A stretch of 64,000 nt of DNA from Charina bottae (Eukaryota; Chordata; Lepidosauria; Squamata; Charinaidae), in NCBI GenBank assembly GCA_023362775.1, contig JALMGJ010000006.1, positions 56,937,001 to 57,001,000 of the forward strand. The letters are read 5' to 3'. The translations under genes and the position numbers were made by a program. The notes below the pieces were generated by a model that worked only from the letters and a program-made list of their open reading frames with translations, was not told where the DNA came from and did not search any database. Below are positions 25,001 through 37,000 of this stretch, one piece after another. Each line of letters opens with the position of its first letter. Within the stretch, counting starts at the first letter, position 1.

Positions 25001-28000
25001 ATTCTTGTGGGGAAATTCTGTTTTTGTTCTAAAAAAAGTACTTGACTCCAAATAGTTGGGAAGTGAGAACTGTGCATTTCTACTATGCAAATTATTGCAG
25101 TGATGTTGGTAGCAGAAGACAGAGTATCAGCCATCAGAATGTGAAGTACCTTAAAGCAAATAACTTATTATTTGCTTATTAGACTTAGCAAATGAAATAT
25201 GTTAGGATAAAGATTCATGTCAGTTATCAGCATTATACTAATTTCTCATTTTATTTTACAGGAGAGCCAAAGAAAAGCACTTTACTATTTCCACATGAGA
25301 GCAGCTTTATGAAACATAGAAATGTCCTTCATGACCATCTAGTTTTAGAAAATGCTCCAAAAAACCTGTCTATAGGGGATAATAGAAACAATCCACATTC
25401 CCGAAGAAAACGTTTCCTCTCTTATCCAAGATATGTAGAGGTGATGGTTACAGCTGATGCCAGAATGGCTCAGTATCATGGACGGAACTTGCAGCATTAT
25501 GTATTAACACTAATGTCAATAGTAAGTAAATCTATGTTTCCTGAGTTCCATAGGGATTTTATTTTATTTATTTATTTATTTATTTTCTATCCTGCCTTTA
25601 TTATTTTTATAAATAACTCAAGGCAGCGAACATACCTAATACTCCTTCCTCCTCCTATTTTCCCCACAACAACAACCCTGTGAGGTGAGTTGGGCTGAGA
25701 GAGAGTGACTGACCCAAGGTCACCCAGCCGGCTTTCATGCCTAAGACGGTACTAGAACTTACAGACTCCTGGTTTCTAGCCCAGCACCTTAACCACTAGA
25801 CCAAACTGGCAAACTGGATTAATGTATCTCTTCTGCTTCCTTCAGAATAATGATCAAGGGGCACAGAATTGTGAAACTTTTTCTGTAAACACAAAGAAAA
25901 CTATTCCTCATGATACAGTAAGTGGGACTTGCAACAAAATCTTACAGGATAACCTTGAGTCATGAGATTTCCTTGTTCTTTCTTGGAATTGGGAATGTAG
26001 ACCAAGCACTCAGGGCTTGGCAGCCTTGCAAGGCAGAGATTGAACAATCATGGAAGAGAGTAATTCCATGAGATACTGCCCTTTTATTCTTCTCTTTGCT
26101 GCCCGGATTCCATACAAATATCTTTTCATTCAAGGTAGAAATGAATGCATTTCTGCATGTCTCAGGCATGGATGACCTTCTGTTTTCTTTGTGGGTGGCC
26201 CCATGTAGGACAGCACACCCTACTATGTGAAGAATAATATATATTGGAGGTTCACTCTACAAGGAAAAAGGAGCTACACATTCCCCTGGGATAGTGAAAT
26301 AATCTGGCACAAACCCCAGGCATCTCTTTGGAATATGGCCCACATTACTTTGCGTCTGTGTCAGTTGACAAATTTCTTTTCATAGGTATCTGGCTGAAAA
26401 TATGCTGTCATAGCTGATTTGTGAAAACTCAGATATAATGCTACACATACATGTTGTGCCATATTTGCTTCTATAAATCTGTTGTGTATAAAGGAAGTGA
26501 ATGTTTAATTTCATGTGATGTTAAAGAACTTTGACTTAAGCAGATTGTGGATGAGATAAATTGTGAAGACGTGCTGAGAAGTTTATATTTAATAAAAACA
26601 CAAATAAGATAAATAAAAGGGAAAAAGCCTTTGTTAATTGAGGAACATGAGCTTAAGCTTAAGCTTAAAGGTCTGTTAAAAGAGTTGCCCCATTAGCAAA
26701 TGCATCAAAGAATTCAGGGAAAATAGGAGACCTGAATTGCTGTTGTCAGCAATTTGTAACAGCATGATTTGTTATTGCATGGTTCCACTAGCTTCTCAAG
26801 TTTGTAAGTTGGTCCCATTGAAGTTTAAGGGTCCATAAATATACCATATGTCTTAGAAAGTAGATTGTGGAATAGTCCATACATTTAACACCTGCAACCT
26901 TTTAGAAGTTTTTGGACTCTAAACACCATCACTTCAGTTCAGGGCTAATAGGATTTGTAATTTAACATAAAGTGGCTTAGTTTTCAGACATACTCATGCC
27001 AATACATTTGTATATTAACAACAGATGGTTTTGTCTAGCCCAGAAAAAAAAAAGACCATGTGTAATAATATATTAACATTTTGGTTTTTATTTATTTAGG
27101 TTGCAACAATCTACAAAGATTCAAGTATAGGAAATCAAATCAATATAGTGATTGTAAAGTTAATTGTAGTTCACAATGAACAGGTAAGAAAAATACATTT
27201 CATTGCATATGAATTATGTTACAAAATATTTTAAAATTCAGTTTAGTATTTTGCTAATGCTGTAAAACAGGAACGTGCAACCTTTCTTGAGTCAAGGATC
27301 ACAGTTGACTGTTGAGTGGCACATTGTTGTCCACATTTCAAAAGTGAGCAGGGCCAGGACAAAGAAATTAGCAAGCCGGACAAAAACAAACAAAATTGAT
27401 TTAAAGTAATTAGATTAATGTGTTACTCTCTCTGTATTTAATACATTTCTCCTTGTGTCACCTTAGAAATTACATTAAGCAGCAAATTTTGCAGGGACTC
27501 CCAGCCAACATCTATGTCTTTTTGTGTCTATGGGGACTGTTTGAATAGTTGTGCTCCTTCACTTTGTTGTTGTTTATTCGTTCAGTCGTTTCCGACTCTT
27601 CGTGACTTCATGGACCAGTCCACGCCAGAGCTTTCTGTCGGCCGTCACCATCCCCAGCTCCCCAATGGTTGAGTCCGTCACCTCCAGAATACCATCCATC
27701 CATCTTGCCCTTGGTCGGCCCCTCTTCCTTTTGCCTTCCACTTTTCCTAGCATCAGCTTCTTCTCCAGGGTATCCTGTCTTCTCATTATGTGGCCAAAGT
27801 ACTTCAGTTTTGCCTTTAATATCATTCCCTCAAGTGAGCAGTCTGGCTTGATTTCCTGGAGTATGGACTGGTTTGATCTTCTTGCAGTCCAAGGCACTCT
27901 CAGAATTGTCCTCCAACACCACAGTTCAAAAGCATCTATCTTCCTTTGCTCAGCCTTCCTTATGGTCCAGCTCTCGCAGCCATAGGTTACTACAGGGAAT

Positions 28001-31000
28001 ACCATTGCTTTAACTATGCGGACCTTTGTTGTCAGTGTGATGTCTCTGCTCTTAACTATTTTATCAAGATTTGCCATTGCTCTCCTCCCAAGAAGTAGAC
28101 GTCTTCTGATTTCCTGGCTGCAGTCAGCGTCTGCAGTAATCTTTGCGCCTAGAAATACAAAGTCTGTCACTGCCTCCACTTTTTCTCCCTCTATTTGCCA
28201 GTCATCAATCAAGCTCGTTGCCATAATCTTGGTTTTTTTGAGGTTTAACTGCAGCCCAGCTTTTGCACTTTCTTCTTTCACCTTCGTCATAAGGCTCCTC
28301 AACTCCTCCTCGCTTTCAGCCATCAAAGTGGTATCATCTGCATATCTGAGATTGTTAATGTTTCTTCCAGCGATTTTAACTCCAGCCTTGGATTCCTCAA
28401 GCCCAGCATGTCGCATGATGTGTTCTGCGTACAGGTTGAATAGGTAGGGTGAGAGTATACAACCCTGCCGTACTCCTTTCCGAATCTTAAACCAGTCCGT
28501 TGTTCCGTGCTCTGTTCTTACTGTTGCTACTTGGTCGTTATACAGATTCCTCAGGAGGCAGACAAGATGACGTGGTATCCCCATACCACCAAGAACTTGC
28601 CACAATTTGTTATGATCCACACAGTCAAAGGCTTTAGAATAGTCAATAAAACAGAAATAGATGTTTTTCTGAAATTCCCTGGCTTTCTCCATTATCCAGC
28701 GGATATTGGCAATTTGGTCTCTAGTTCCTCTGCCTTTTCTAAACCCAGCTTGTACATCTGGCAATTCTCGCTCCATGAATTGCTGGAGTCTACCTTGCAA
28801 GATCTTGAGCATTACCTTACTGGCATGTGAAATAAGTGCCACTGTTCGATAGTTTGAACATTCTTTAGTGCTTCCCTTTTTTGGTATGGGGATATAAGTT
28901 GATTTTTTCCAATCTGATGGCCATTCTTGTGTTTTCCAAATTTGCTGGCATATGGCATGCATCACCTTGACAGCATCATCTTGCAAGATTTTAAACAGTT
29001 CAGCTGGGATACCGTCGTCTCCTGCTGCCTTGTTATTAGCAATGCTTCTTAAGGCCCATTCAACCTCACTCTTCAGGATGTCTGGCTCTAACTCACTGAC
29101 CACACCATCAAAGCTATCTCCAATATTATTATCCTTCCTATACAGATCTTCCGTATATTCTTGCCACCTTTTCTTGATCTCTTCTGCTTCTGTTAGGTCC
29201 TTACCATCTTTGTTTTTGATCATACCCATTTTTGCCTGGAATTTACCTCCGATGTTTCTAATTTTCTGGAAGAGGTCTCTTGTCCTTCCTATCCTATTGT
29301 CTTCTTCCACTTCCGCACATTGCTTGTTTAAAAATAATTCCTTATCTCTTCTGGCTAACCTCTGGAATTTTGCATTTAATTGGGCATATCTCCCCCTATC
29401 ACTATTGCCTTTTGCTTTCCTTCTTTCTTGGGCTACTTCCAGTGTTTCAGCAGACAGCCATCTTGCCTTCTTGGTTTTCTTTTTCTTTGGGACGTTTTTT
29501 GTTGCCGCCTCCTGAACAATGTTGCAAACTTCTGTCCATAGTTCTTCTGGGACCCTATCTACTAAATCTAGTCCCTTAAATCTATTCTTCACCTCCACTG
29601 CATATTCCTTAGGAATATTAGTGAGCTCATATCTAACTGATCTGTGGGTCTTCCCTATTCTCTTTAGTCTGATTCTAAATTTTGCAATAAGAAGTTCGTG
29701 ATCTGAACTACAGTCAGCTCCAGGTCTTGTTTTTACCGACTGTATAGATGTCCGCCACCTTTGGCTGCAAAGGATGTAGTCAATCTGATTTCGGTGTCGA
29801 CCATCTGGTGAAGTCCATGTATAAAGTCGTCTTTTAGGTTGTTGGAAGAGAGTGTTTGTTATGCACAGTGAGTTGTCTTGGCAAAATTCTATCAGCCTAT
29901 GTCCTGCTTCATTTTGTTCTCCCAGACCATGCTTGCCTGTAATTCCAGGTGTCGTCTGACTACCCACCTTAGCATTCCAATCTCCTGTAATGAAAATAAC
30001 ATCTCTTTTTGGTGTATTATCTAGTAGGTGCTGCAGATCCTCATAGAACTGATCTACTTCTGCTTCTTCAGCATCTGTGGTTGGGGCGTATATTTGGATC
30101 ACTGTGATGTTAAATGGCTTACCCTGAATTCGAATTGAGATCATTCTATCGTTTTTTGGATTGTATCCAAGCACTGCTTTAGCCACTTTATTATTAATTA
30201 TGAAGGCTACTCCATTTCTTCTGTGGTCCTCTTGTCCACAGTAGTAGATCTGGTGGTCATCTGATGTGAAGTGGCCCATCCCAGTCCATTTCAGTTCACT
30301 GACACCTAAAATGTCTATATTTAATCTTGACATCTCACCAATAACCACATCCAATTTGCCCTGGCTCATAGATCTTACATTCCAGGTTCCTATGGTGTGT
30401 TGATCTTTAGAACATCGGATTCGTCGTTCACCACCAGCACCGTCGGCCGCTAGCCGTCCTTTCGGCTTTGAGCTAGCTGCGTCATCACGTCTGGGGCTAG
30501 TTGAACGTATCCTCTGTTCCTCCCCAGTAGCATTTTGACCATCTTCCGACCTGGGAGTCCCATCTTCCGATGGTATACCAACATATCTTTGGTTGTACTG
30601 ATCCATTTAGTTTTCATGGCAAGAATACTGGGGTGGGTTGCCATTACCTTCCCCAGGGATCGTATTTAGTCTGACCTCTCTGCCACGACCTTCCCGTCTT
30701 GGGTGTCCCTTCACGGTTTAGCTCATGGTTTCATTGAGGTGCTCAAGCTCCAGCACCACGACAAGGTAACGATCTCCTTTGCTGGAGTCCTTCACTTTAA
30801 GGTCCAAGAAAATAGTTTTCATTTAATTTAAGGCTTGTATTCCTTCAAGGTAGGAAGGAACAATATATGACCCTTGATGAGTATCTCAGTTAGTATGGGT
30901 AGGTTTTGCAATATTGAGCTAGAATTTAACATTTTGTGTCCTAGCAAGTAAAAATTGCATCTAGTATTAGTATCCTTTTCCTATAACCAAGGAGCACTTT

Positions 31001-34000
31001 CAGTGGGAAGTAGATTTCTTTTGTCTACTCAGAAACATTTTTAACGTGGTTAAAACAGTACTTGCTATCTGGCCTTCCAGCATAAAGTTAATGTTATAAA
31101 ATAAAGATTCCAGACAGATAGGCTTGTTCAAATACTTAGAATTAACCTGTAGCTGTTTATGCAGAATAAACTGGATATTTTTATAGCCAGATTTAACTCG
31201 GAACCTGCCATCAATTTATGTGGTAGAAATAATTGAGTTCATAATGTTATATTTATTTTCCAGAATGTGTCTTACATGAAAATATGCTGTAAATAACTAC
31301 ATTTGCCATGACTGTTTTATCTTCAAAATTTCTGTACAGGAAGGACCATCTATCAGTTTTAATGCTGCAACTACACTTCGCAATTTCTGTTTCTGGCAGC
31401 AGGCACAAAACATTCTGGATGATGCTCATCCTTCTCATCATGATACTGCAGTTCTTCTTACTAGGTACAATTCTGAGATACATTTCAACCTGTGAATTAT
31501 TGCTAAATGTAAATGCTATTCCATTAATGAACCATATTGAATAAGGTTAGATATAAAAATCAGGGGAAATAGAAAAAGAGAATTTGGAAATGGAAAAGAA
31601 GGAGCATTGGAAAATAATGCCATGGTTCTCTTGCTCTCTATGACAGCTGAAGACGGTTAACCCCTTTTCAAGTGATAATATGAATCACATGCCACAATAT
31701 ATTTTGGTATTATGTGCCATTCATTTTAATAAAAATCCATTTGAAGCACTGTATTTAGGATCACACCCAGCCAACCTGATCCTGAGGTCTAAGACTAACT
31801 GCAGAGAAACCTTTGACCAATTACGCAGGCTTTTGTATTCAAACTGTAACACCTGTAGAAGTTTGAATGCTACAGTTGTTATAGTTCAGTTTCTTGTGTT
31901 GCTTTAACAATAACATTTTCACAGAAAACGTTTATTTTTATTTTTGAAGGGAAGATATATGCAGAGCTAGAGAAAAATGTGATACCTTAGGTAAGTTAAA
32001 CACGATTATGCAAAGTTTCAATAAATAATTACATTCAATAAATAAAAGCAAAATCTGTACTGTAACTACTCAGTGGATGTGTTAAAATATAAATACATCT
32101 TTAATGGGCTTACTTTGTTATGCAGAAATTCTGAATTTTGAACGTAAACATACATACAATATATAAACATTGTGATTAATAACACTCACACACACACACA
32201 TACACACATACAAACATACACACACACACACACACACAGGCTTACCTGTGGAGATAGTATGGCTACTGTAAAATGTTTTTCAAATTTAAAGAAATTCAAT
32301 TTTCTAGGTTTAGCTGAATTGGGTACAATGTGTGACCCCCTGCGTAGCTGCTCTATCAGTGAAGAAAATGGATTAAGTGCTGCATTTACAGTAGCACATG
32401 AACTTGGGCATGTGTAAGTATACCTTTCTTGCCAAGTAAATATTGTATTTGTCTTAAAGACACAGCATAGCATAATGTGATGGGTTTTGGTTTTTATTGG
32501 ATGAGAGCATGTATTTCTAAATAGGTGCTATATTTTCATGTTATTTTTTTTCCTGTAGTGATTTAGAGTTTTCAAACTGTAATAGCCCTATAAGATCAGT
32601 AGTACTGCCAATGAGTGAAGTGTTGAGGCTATGTGTACTGCAGTATAAATCTTGGGCTTTCTTTTTCATACCAATCTCTTACCCACCATGCTATTCCATG
32701 TTCCTTTAATGCAGGGCTTTCCAAAGTGCCGCTGCTGGCGACACACCAGCGGCGGCGGCGGCATTGCGGCGGCGGTGCGGTGGTGTGTGCGGTGGCGTGC
32801 GCACGGCGGCGGCGCGGGGGTGTGTGCGGTGCGCGCACGGCGGCAGCGCAGGGGGGCGTGTGGTGGAAGCACTGATCCCGCGCCGCTGCCGCTGCCACCG
32901 TGCACGCACGCGCCGCCGCTTCCGGGTGGTGTGGCGACACACCACGCTGTGTGTGGTGACACACTTTTGTGTCGCGACACACAGTTTGGAAAGCTCTGCT
33001 TTAATGGGACAGTAACATGAGATAAGGAACAACCATATTTTGAATAGAATTTAAGTGGGCATGTTCTGTAGTATGCAAGCCTTCAAGCTTACTAGCATTT
33101 TTCAGTTTTAATTCGTATTATTTTAATGCCCAGATTCTAAAAGCATTGGTTAGCATGCACATTTCATTTTATATAAATGTTTTCATATGTGCCATAGATG
33201 AATTGTTAGAAAAGCACAGAGAATACCAACATATCTTTGTAATATTCAGATATGCTTATGATTCTTATATACTGCATCAGTTTAACTTTGCTTGCATTAT
33301 TATAAACATTTGCAGTGTACCTCACTGAACTTGTCTTGCATTTTTTGTTGTATCCTAGGTTTAATATTCCTCATGATGACAGTTTTAAATGTAAAGAAGC
33401 TGGAATAAAGCACCAGTATAATGTAATGGCCCCAACTTTAAATTATTATTCAAGTCCATGGACTTGGTCAAAATGCAGTCAGAAATATATTACTGAATTT
33501 TTTGAGTGAGTATGTTCTTGCAACATTCTTAAAAGTAATATATAAATATCACAATAAAGGGTATGTACCTTATTTCTTTATCTTATTGTTTAACACTTTA
33601 AAACTTCAGATTATTTAAAATTCTAGGATTGCCTTTTAAATAGTAACACCATTATGTTTTCGAATATAAGTAAAATGTAAGGATATGCAAAACAGTTCAA
33701 ATACAAATCTTTTTGAGCTTAAAATAGTTGTTTTAAGTGTTCTGTGCTTAGAACAAAACTCATGCTTTCTCTGGATTTTATTACAAGTACTATTGTGGTT
33801 AGGCGAAGAATATGCTGAGCCTTGGAATTAAGCTCTAGATCTTTATTGTTCTACCTTACACAGAATCTTGCCAAACTAAGCTACCCCATGCAGTTCTCTG
33901 GGGAAAAACCCCAGGCACTCTAAGGCGGGTCCGGCCTGACCTTCTTAGATGGGTGCCCAAGGTTTTCGAGGCTGTGAACGCGCTTCTCACCCTGGAAGGC

Positions 34001-37000
34001 ACCCCCTCCTCCTTCGCCCGCAATCTCCATAACAAGTCCAAAACAAATCTGCCTGTTTTGAGTGGTGCTATTTTGAATGCTCCATGTAGTCCAGCAATAT
34101 GATTGGAGCATTATCTTCCCTTTTGTAAATGGAGTGCTGCCTTCTGAATTGCTTTCTGCCTGGAGCAGTACACCAGCAAGCATCAGTTTCTGGTGGGGTC
34201 ATCTGGGTGGAGGGAGTTTGGGAGTGAAGTAGCAGATAATTCAGACTATCCAGAGCCATTCTGGATATGACTGATATTGGTGAGAGATTTAGAGGATCAG
34301 GCACTGTCGCAATGAACCTGAAAGTGGATTGGATTTAGTGCTGTACTTCTGCCCAAGTAGGTGAATGCATCTGGTTGCAGTCCCATCAACTTTAAACCCA
34401 GGGTGATTAATTAGATGGGAAGAAAACGAGAGAAATTCCCACCTCTCTTCGATCTTCTTGCTTTTCAAATCAGTTCTCTTCTGAGTTTAAAAGGATACCT
34501 CTCCCCTGAAACTTCCTCCAAATAAGTCTGATTTTCTTGTTCAGGGAATTAATTCTTCCAATTTGTTGTGTGTAAGCAGAGATATCAATGGTCCTTGTTA
34601 AATGCACATGCACATATTAAATAGAGCTATTTTTTAATTTTAAAAAATACATAGCGCAAGCATCTTTCCAGCCTTGGCAATAGTATGTAAGCCCAGGCAT
34701 CACCTAGCACCAAGATTCCTGCTCTTAAGCAGAGCCAAATGCCTGTAGAGTAGTTGAAGCACCCGTGAATAGGGCAAGCGCAGTGTGGTCCAAAGGTATC
34801 AGATTTTACATGTGCTATCATGCAGATGATGGCTTTGGATGAGCATGGCATTTAGCATGGTAAAGAATGGCCGATTGACCTTGACTACTAGACTGGCATG
34901 ACCTTAAATAGACATCTGGTGCCTTCCTGGATGACTAACACAGGGAAGAACTGTCAATACTGCTGCAAGCAGTAAACCATAAGACATACATCATATCAGT
35001 AGCTTGAATCATGTCAACTGGATTTCTATTTTCTCAGTGGAAACGTTTCGCTCCTTATCCAAGGAGCTTCTTCAGTCTGAGCAAAGTTGGTAAGGTAAAC
35101 ACAGTTGGTAAACACAGCTACCTAGAAACATATTTAGGATTCCCTTACTAACTTTGCTCAGACTGAAGAAGCTCCTTGGATAAGGAGCGAAACGTTTCCA
35201 CTGAGAAAATAGAAATCCAGTTGACATGATTCAAGCTACAGACAATTCCACCTGGATGACTGAGAACCTTCATAGACATACATCATATCACTTAAGACTT
35301 TGGTCCAATGAAGACAGAGTTATAACTTCTCCTGCACTGAACATGGGAGTGTAGTGAGGCAACACCTGGCATTATAGGGCATTGAAAATGATGAGGAACA
35401 AGACACAGGTTCATGTCAAGTTGCTGGATGTGGCTCACACAGCAGACAAGGTAAGTATGACCCCAAACAGACGAAGGATACCTGAACAGCTTCATAGAAG
35501 AAAACAAATTGTTTCAGTTTCTGCAATGGGAGTGTCAAAATATTATTAAAATAATATTCTGTCAGAGCAAAGCACAAAATATTTGAAGTGTTCCAGCCAC
35601 GTGAAGTAATGAGAAATTAGAATGTCCTTTGCTCCTTTGTTTTTCACCCTAGAATCACAATAACAGTGGCAATTTATGATGACCTCTACTAGCCATCTTG
35701 CAAAAACCCCTTGACGATAATTCACAAAACCATGGTGTTAACAAAATTAGTTTGATTCATAGATAATGTACCTAATAAGAAGAATTCTGCTTATTTAAAT
35801 GTGTTACAGTACTGGATATGGGGAATGCCTCCTAGATAAACCAAATGGAAGAATCTATGACTTTCAGTCACAGTTGCCGGGCTCCCTGTATGATGTGAAC
35901 AAGCAATGTGAACTTATGTTTGGTCCTGGATCACAAGTATGTCCTTATATGGTAAGTTATATACAACTGCATAATGACTATTAGGTGAAAATGTGGAGAC
36001 TAATTTCTTAACAGTTCAAAATTGTGTTTTTTCATGAACTTTTTAGAATGATGATAGAGTTTTTTGACAGTTCATTTTCCTGATAAATCTCCTGTTTTCC
36101 GTATGAGACGGTCAAATTGTACTTAGCTTTTCTGAGTATTTCCACTTTTAGGGGTCCAAACAGGAGGTAGAAATATTATTTTTTTCATGAGTGAAATGAA
36201 TTTTTATTGCATTTTTTACAGCGGATGCACACTGTCAATATCTTCATTGAACTGTTTACTATTTCTCCAAGATCTCTTCCCTCATGAGTCACTGCTACCT
36301 CTGATCCCATTAGTTTATATGAGGAATTAGGATTTTTAGCACCAATGTGCATCACTTTGGATGCAATGCATATGTTAAGTTTCACTACCACTTATTTAAG
36401 CAAACCATACCCAGATCGTAACATTTGTCCAGGGATATCAACACATGCAGCCTTATCATTGTTCAGCTCCCTCTTAGAGCATTTATGACTTCATTTTCAT
36501 CATTGTTTCCTTCTTGGACAGTAACATTTATGACATTAATTTCAATTCCACTCTTTGACAGATCACTATCATTCCCATACAAATCTCTAAAATACTCCCT
36601 AAAGTATTGCCTCACTTCTGAGTCATACCAAATCTTTTAACTACTTCTCTTCTTAATTTCATTAACTTTGAAATCTCTTTAGTCACTTCTAAAACTGTTT
36701 CTTTAAAAAGTTTCTATCAAATTCCTCTTCATTTTCTCCTTTCCTCTTTAATGTTAACCATTCCTTGCTATATTTGGGCTGTTCCCCATCCCCTCCGTGA
36801 TGTGCTTTGCTCCCATCTGCAAGATGGGAGGAAGATATGCAGCTTGGAAAATTGCTGCCCCCATAGTTCTTACTGCACTGCCAAAACAAGGATAGAGTGA
36901 GTCAGCCCTACAAGTTAGACAGATCAGGAAACCAACTCCACAGGAGGTTTAGAACTATACTTTATTGAGATAGGCTGTAGTAACAGAGTCTTGCAAGTTT

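Larger units (their letters stand above)
34999..35273. mobile_element. Head-to-head PLE hammerhead element
   Basis: Two PLE tail copies in opposite orientation, minus at about 34999-35095 and plus at about 35140-35273, joined at 'gcaaagttggt'/'actaactttgc'. The pair is enclosed by a single perfect 17-bp TSD agacatacatcatatca (34982-34998, 35274-35290). No protein is encoded. Confidence 0.88.

Noticed and set aside
28952..29515. 187-codon plus-strand frame
   Set aside because: It is a shadow of the BovB coding sequence on the other strand.
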